Both the position numbers and the translations under genes were made by a program. A stretch of DNA of 64,000 nucleotides from Microbacterium hydrocarbonoxydans (GTDB taxonomy: Bacteria; Actinomycetota; Actinomycetes; Actinomycetales; Microbacteriaceae): contig NZ_FNSQ01000005.1 of NCBI RefSeq assembly GCF_900105205.1, positions 3,100,001-3,164,000 of the forward strand, in the 5' to 3' direction. Positions 61,525 to 64,000 of this stretch are shown here, piece by piece (position 1 is the first letter of the stretch; every line of letters begins with the position of its first letter). Under the pieces are notes generated by a model that did not search any database, was not told where the DNA came from, and was given only the letters and a program-made list of their open reading frames with translations.

Positions 61525-62766
61525 TCAGCCGCCGTTGCCGTTCGAGCAGGTCTGCTGCGCCGCCGAGTTGCCCTTGATCGAATCGGGCAGGGCGACGACG
61601 TTGTCCGGGGTGCTCGAGGGAGCGGGGGTCGCCGTGCCACCGGCATCCGCCGGAGCGGGATCGGTCACCACGACGCCGTCGCTGTCGGTGTTCTCGTAGG
61701 TCACCTGCAGCTGTGCGTTGGCGTTGATCGCGTCCCACATCTCCTGAGCGGCGGACTCGTTCGCGACGACCTTGTTCCGGTCCTCCCAGTCATCGACCGT
61801 CGGGTACTGGAGGAACACGATGTCCTCGAACGGGACGGACTTGACGGCGAGAGCGATCTGCACGATCTTCATCGGGTCGGCCAGTGAGTTGCTGGCCTCC
61901 ACGTTGCGCAGACCCGTGTTCGCGAGTTTGAGCATCATCGGTGCGTTCCCGAGCGTGTCGCTGCTGATCAGCTTGCGCACGAGGCTCGACATGTACTGCT
62001 GCTGGTTGCCGATGCGGCCGAGGTCGCTGCCGTCTCCGACACCATGCCGGGTGCGCAGGAACTGGAGGGCCTGCAGGCCCTTCACCGTGTGGGTCCCTGC
62101 CGTCATGTCCAGGCCCGTGTACGAGTCCTTGATGGGCGTGGCAAGGCAGACGTCGACGCCGCCGATGGCGTTCGTGATCTCGATCACGCCGCCGAACGTC
62201 ACCGAGGCCGCGAACTGGATCTCCTGACCCGTGAGCTGCGTGATCGTCTTGGCGACGCAGTTCAGGCCGCCGTCCGTGTAGGCCACGTTCAGGGGCTGCT
62301 TGCTCATCGCGGAATGTACTTCGCCCTTGGCGTCCTCGCACTCCGGGATGCCGAGCATGAGGTCACGGGGAAAGCTGACCACCGTGATCCGGCGGGGCTC
62401 CTGCGACACGTGCACGAGCAGGTTGACGTCGTTGAGGGTGCCCTCGGAGTCGCTGCCGGTGCAGCGATCGCCGAAGTAGTCCTTGTACGCCTCTTCACAG
62501 GTGTCGACGCCGGTCAGCAGGAGGTTGAAGCCCTCCTTGTACTCGCCGATGTTCGGCGGGAGCTCCGCCTCCCCGTCCAGCTCGACGGCGTTCGCCGTCA
62601 CCGTGGTGGAGAGGTCGTAGAACACGTACGCACCCACACCGAGACCGCTCACGAGAACCACGGCGAGGCCGATGGCGATGAACTTCAGGAGCTGGTTGAC
62701 GGGCCCTGGAGTGCGCAGCTGACCGTGGCGCGCGATGGTGCGGCGGCGTCGCGTGTGGGGACTCAC
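61525..62766 (-). CDS. LytR-CpsA-Psr (LCP) family cell-wall ligase
   Basis: 413 residues from a GTG at 62766. A short cytoplasmic tail, one membrane helix (about 26-50) and an extracellular LCP domain are visible. Conserved parts are 'GFNLLLTGVDTCEE', 'DVNLLVHVSQEPRRITVVSFPRD' (Arg and Asp contacting the pyrophosphate-lipid carrier), 'GGVIEITNAIGGVDVCL' and 'GLQALQFLRTRHGVGDGSDLGRIGNQQQYM'. LCP enzymes attach wall polymers (teichoic acid or polysaccharide) to peptidoglycan. The Asp/Cys-rich insert after the first block and the Thr/Pro-rich C-terminal tail are extra. Confidence 0.92.
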   Translation of the reverse strand: MSPHTRRRRTIARHGQLRTPGPVNQLLKFIAIGLAVVLVSGLGVGAYVFYDLSTTVTANAVELDGEAELPPNIGEYKEGFNLLLTGVDTCEEAYKDYFGDRCTGSDSEGTLNDVNLLVHVSQEPRRITVVSFPRDLMLGIPECEDAKGEVHSAMSKQPLNVAYTDGGLNCVAKTITQLTGQEIQFAASVTFGGVIEITNAIGGVDVCLATPIKDSYTGLDMTAGTHTVKGLQALQFLRTRHGVGDGSDLGRIGNQQQYMSSLVRKLISSDTLGNAPMMLKLANTGLRNVEASNSLADPMKIVQIALAVKSVPFEDIVFLQYPTVDDWEDRNKVVANESAAQEMWDAINANAQLQVTYENTDSDGVVVTDPAPADAGGTATPAPSSTPDNVVALPDSIKGNSAAQQTCSNGNGG

Positions 62767-62820
62767 TCGGGGCCTTTCGATTCAGCGTGCGGTGCGGGGG
62801 GTCACCGTGCCCTGTACAGC

Positions 62821-62904
62821 GGAGGGTGTGGGATTCGAACCCACGAGACATCTCTGCCCACTGGTTTTCAAGACCAGCTCCATCGGCCGCTCGGACAACC
62901 CTCC
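62821..62904 (-). tRNA. tRNA-Ser (anticodon UGA)
   Basis: The reverse strand folds as a class II tRNA of 84 bases: acceptor GGAGGGT/ACCCTCC, anticodon stem CTGGT/ACCAG with loop CTTGAAA (anticodon UGA), a long variable arm and GGTTCGAAT in the T-arm. No CCA encoded. Lies between the LCP and HAD genes, near serS. Confidence 0.96.
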
Positions 62905-62946
62905 CGACAGACGAATCTGCCGACAAGCCGTGAGTCTAGCCGAGAA

Positions 62947-63768
62947 CTATTCTCCCGCGCTGACCTGGGCGGGTGCTGGAAGCGTGTCCAGGGCGGTCGC
63001 GAGACCGCCGTCCTTCACGTCGCCGGTCACCTCTCCGGCGGCCTGCTTCACCTCGATCGGCGCCTGCCCCATCGCCACGGCACGTCCGTCGAGCCCGAGC
63101 GCCCACCCGAACATGCCGATGTCGTTGCGTCCGTCGCCCGCGACCAGCACTTCGCCGCGCTCGAAGCCGAGCTCGGTGCGCACCCGCTCGAGTGCCGTGC
63201 CCTTGTCCACGCCCTGAGGCGCGATGTCGAGCCACGCCGTCCAGCCGATCGCGTACGAGACCTCGTTGAGGCCCGCATCCGCGACGAGGCGATGGAAGTC
63301 CTCCTCGTCATGCCCCGGCGACACGACGACGACGCGCGAGACCGGCTCTGCGACGAGCTCCTCGAAACCGACCTGCCGCCCGCCGTCGAGAGTCCAGTCG
63401 TCGAGGTGCTGGGTGTAGAGCCGCTGCCCCGAGCCGAGTTCGACCATGTACCGCGCATCAGGCAGACGCTCACGCAGCAACGCGAGCACAGGCGAGGGGT
63501 CGAAGGTCTCGATGTGCCACCTCTCCCACTCGTCGCCCACGCGGCGCATGGTCACGGCGCCGTTCGAGCACACCACGAACTGCGGCGTCAGGCCGAGCTC
63601 GTCGACATAGCGCTCGGTCGCCATCCAGCTGCGACCGGTGGCGATCGTGACCTCGTGCCCCGCATCCCGCAGGCGTGCGACGGCCTCAGGCACCCCGGGG
63701 CTCATCGACTCGTCCTGCAGCAGGATCGTGCCGTCGACGTCGAGCCCGACGAGCCAGCGAGACGTCAT
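62947..63768 (-). CDS. HAD-superfamily hydrolase (Cof/IIB type)
   Basis: 273 residues from the ATG at 63768, which overlaps the serS stop (ATGA). Motif I is '[13 protein letters not shown]' (D-x-D-G-T), motif II is in '[20 protein letters not shown]' and '[11 protein letters not shown]', the motif III lysine in '[11 protein letters not shown]' and motif IV '[17 protein letters not shown]'. The cap between motifs II and III is the IIB type. Such enzymes dephosphorylate sugar phosphates or similar metabolites. Translationally coupled to serS. Confidence 0.92.
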   Translation of the reverse strand: MTSRWLVGLDVDGTILLQDESMSPGVPEAVARLRDAGHEVTIATGRSWMATERYVDELGLTPQFVVCSNGAVTMRRVGDEWERWHIETFDPSPVLALLRERLPDARYMVELGSGQRLYTQHLDDWTLDGGRQVGFEELVAEPVSRVVVVSPGHDEEDFHRLVADAGLNEVSYAIGWTAWLDIAPQGVDKGTALERVRTELGFERGEVLVAGDGRNDIGMFGWALGLDGRAVAMGQAPIEVKQAAGEVTGDVKDGGLATALDTLPAPAQVSAGE

Positions 63769-64000
63769 GCCGTGGGCTCCAGGATCTCGAGCCCGCCGAG
63801 GTAGGGCCGCAGCACCTCGGGCACCCGCACCGAGCCGTCCGCCTGCTGATGGGTCTCGAGCAGCGCCACGATCCACCGGGTGGTCGCCAGCGTGCCGTTG
63901 AGGGTCGCGACGGGCTGCGTCTTGGCCGTCTGTCCATCCTGTGCCTGCGGCCGGTGGCGGATGTCGAGTCGACGCGCCTGGTACGTGGTGCAGTTCGAGG
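63765..64000 (-). CDS. serS: Seryl-tRNA synthetase, C-terminal part (cut by window edge)
   Basis: The last 77 codons are inside the window. They read '[17 protein letters not shown]', the class II motif region with the serine-specific N-C-T-x-Y-Q-A-R-R, then '[19 protein letters not shown]' (motif 3 with its invariant Arg) and the ending '[19 protein letters not shown]'. The enzyme charges serine onto tRNA-Ser, one gene for which (UGA) is 0.86 kb downstream. The stop overlaps the HAD gene start. Confidence 0.96.
   Translation of the reverse strand, partial: SNCTTYQARRLDIRHRPQAQDGQTAKTQPVATLNGTLATTRWIVALLETHQQADGSVRVPEVLRPYLGGLEILEPTA

Overview
The window is chromosomal DNA from a high-GC Gram-positive actinobacterium, most likely a Microbacterium or a close Microbacteriaceae relative. 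The supporting signs are strong GC bias at third codon positions, an actinobacterial xylA with a divergent ROK regulator, a LytR-CpsA-Psr protein, a DUF1206 membrane protein, an SufS/SufU pair and many LacI-controlled sugar loci. I saw no phage, plasmid, insertion sequence or CRISPR array. The assignment to genus is an inference; no rRNA is present.

Left part (1-13.7 kb). After the start of a GntR regulator and two housekeeping-type enzymes come sufS-sufU. Next are two tandem paralogous proteins that each join an ECF-type sigma factor, a zinc-binding anti-sigma motif (H-x3-C-x2-C), one membrane segment, a proline-rich stalk and an extracellular Ig-like domain. Immediately upstream, on the same strand, lies a sortase-assembled pilus locus: a large LPTTG adhesin or tip protein, a SpaH-type LPLTG backbone pilin, a class C sortase, and a small membrane protein that looks like a second, divergent sortase.

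Middle (13.9-30.4 kb). This part holds a LysE-type exporter, a DUF1206 protein, a GyrI-like protein beside an AraC-GyrI regulator, and the xylose locus (ROK regulator divergent from xylA-xylB; xylB carries an apparent one-base deletion at its sixth codon). It continues with a LacI-controlled dehydrogenase-cupin-dehydrogenase operon, a 2-hydroxyacid dehydrogenase, a glyoxalase-fold protein, an epimerase, a UvrA paralogue without the UvrB-binding domain, and tRNA-Ser(GCU).

Right part (30.4-64 kb). A binding-protein sugar ABC transporter has its own LacI regulator and a DUF624-like membrane protein. Upstream of it lie a Gfo/Idh/MocA dehydrogenase and a half-size ABC exporter that share the same operator type. 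Then comes a complete L-rhamnose regulon: rhaM-rhaI-esterase-rhaEW-rhaB facing rhaT-rhaP-rhaQ-rhaS and a LacI regulator, with matching TGAAwCGATTCA operators. A second LacI-controlled cluster encodes a Gfo/Idh protein, an SDR, a KdgD-like dehydratase and an enolase-superfamily enzyme, which together resemble an oxidative uronate or aldarate route; a divergent pita-bread protein has lost most metal ligands. The window ends with a GH3 glycosidase divergent from a TetR regulator, an LCP protein, tRNA-Ser(UGA), a HAD phosphatase and the 3' end of serS.

As a whole the region is a plant-cell-wall sugar catabolism neighbourhood (xylose, rhamnose, beta-glucosides, probably uronates) attached to a surface-pilus locus. 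Two intergenic regions share a related palindromic repeat preceded by a C-rich stretch. These are candidates for Rho-type termination or for a small repeat family.
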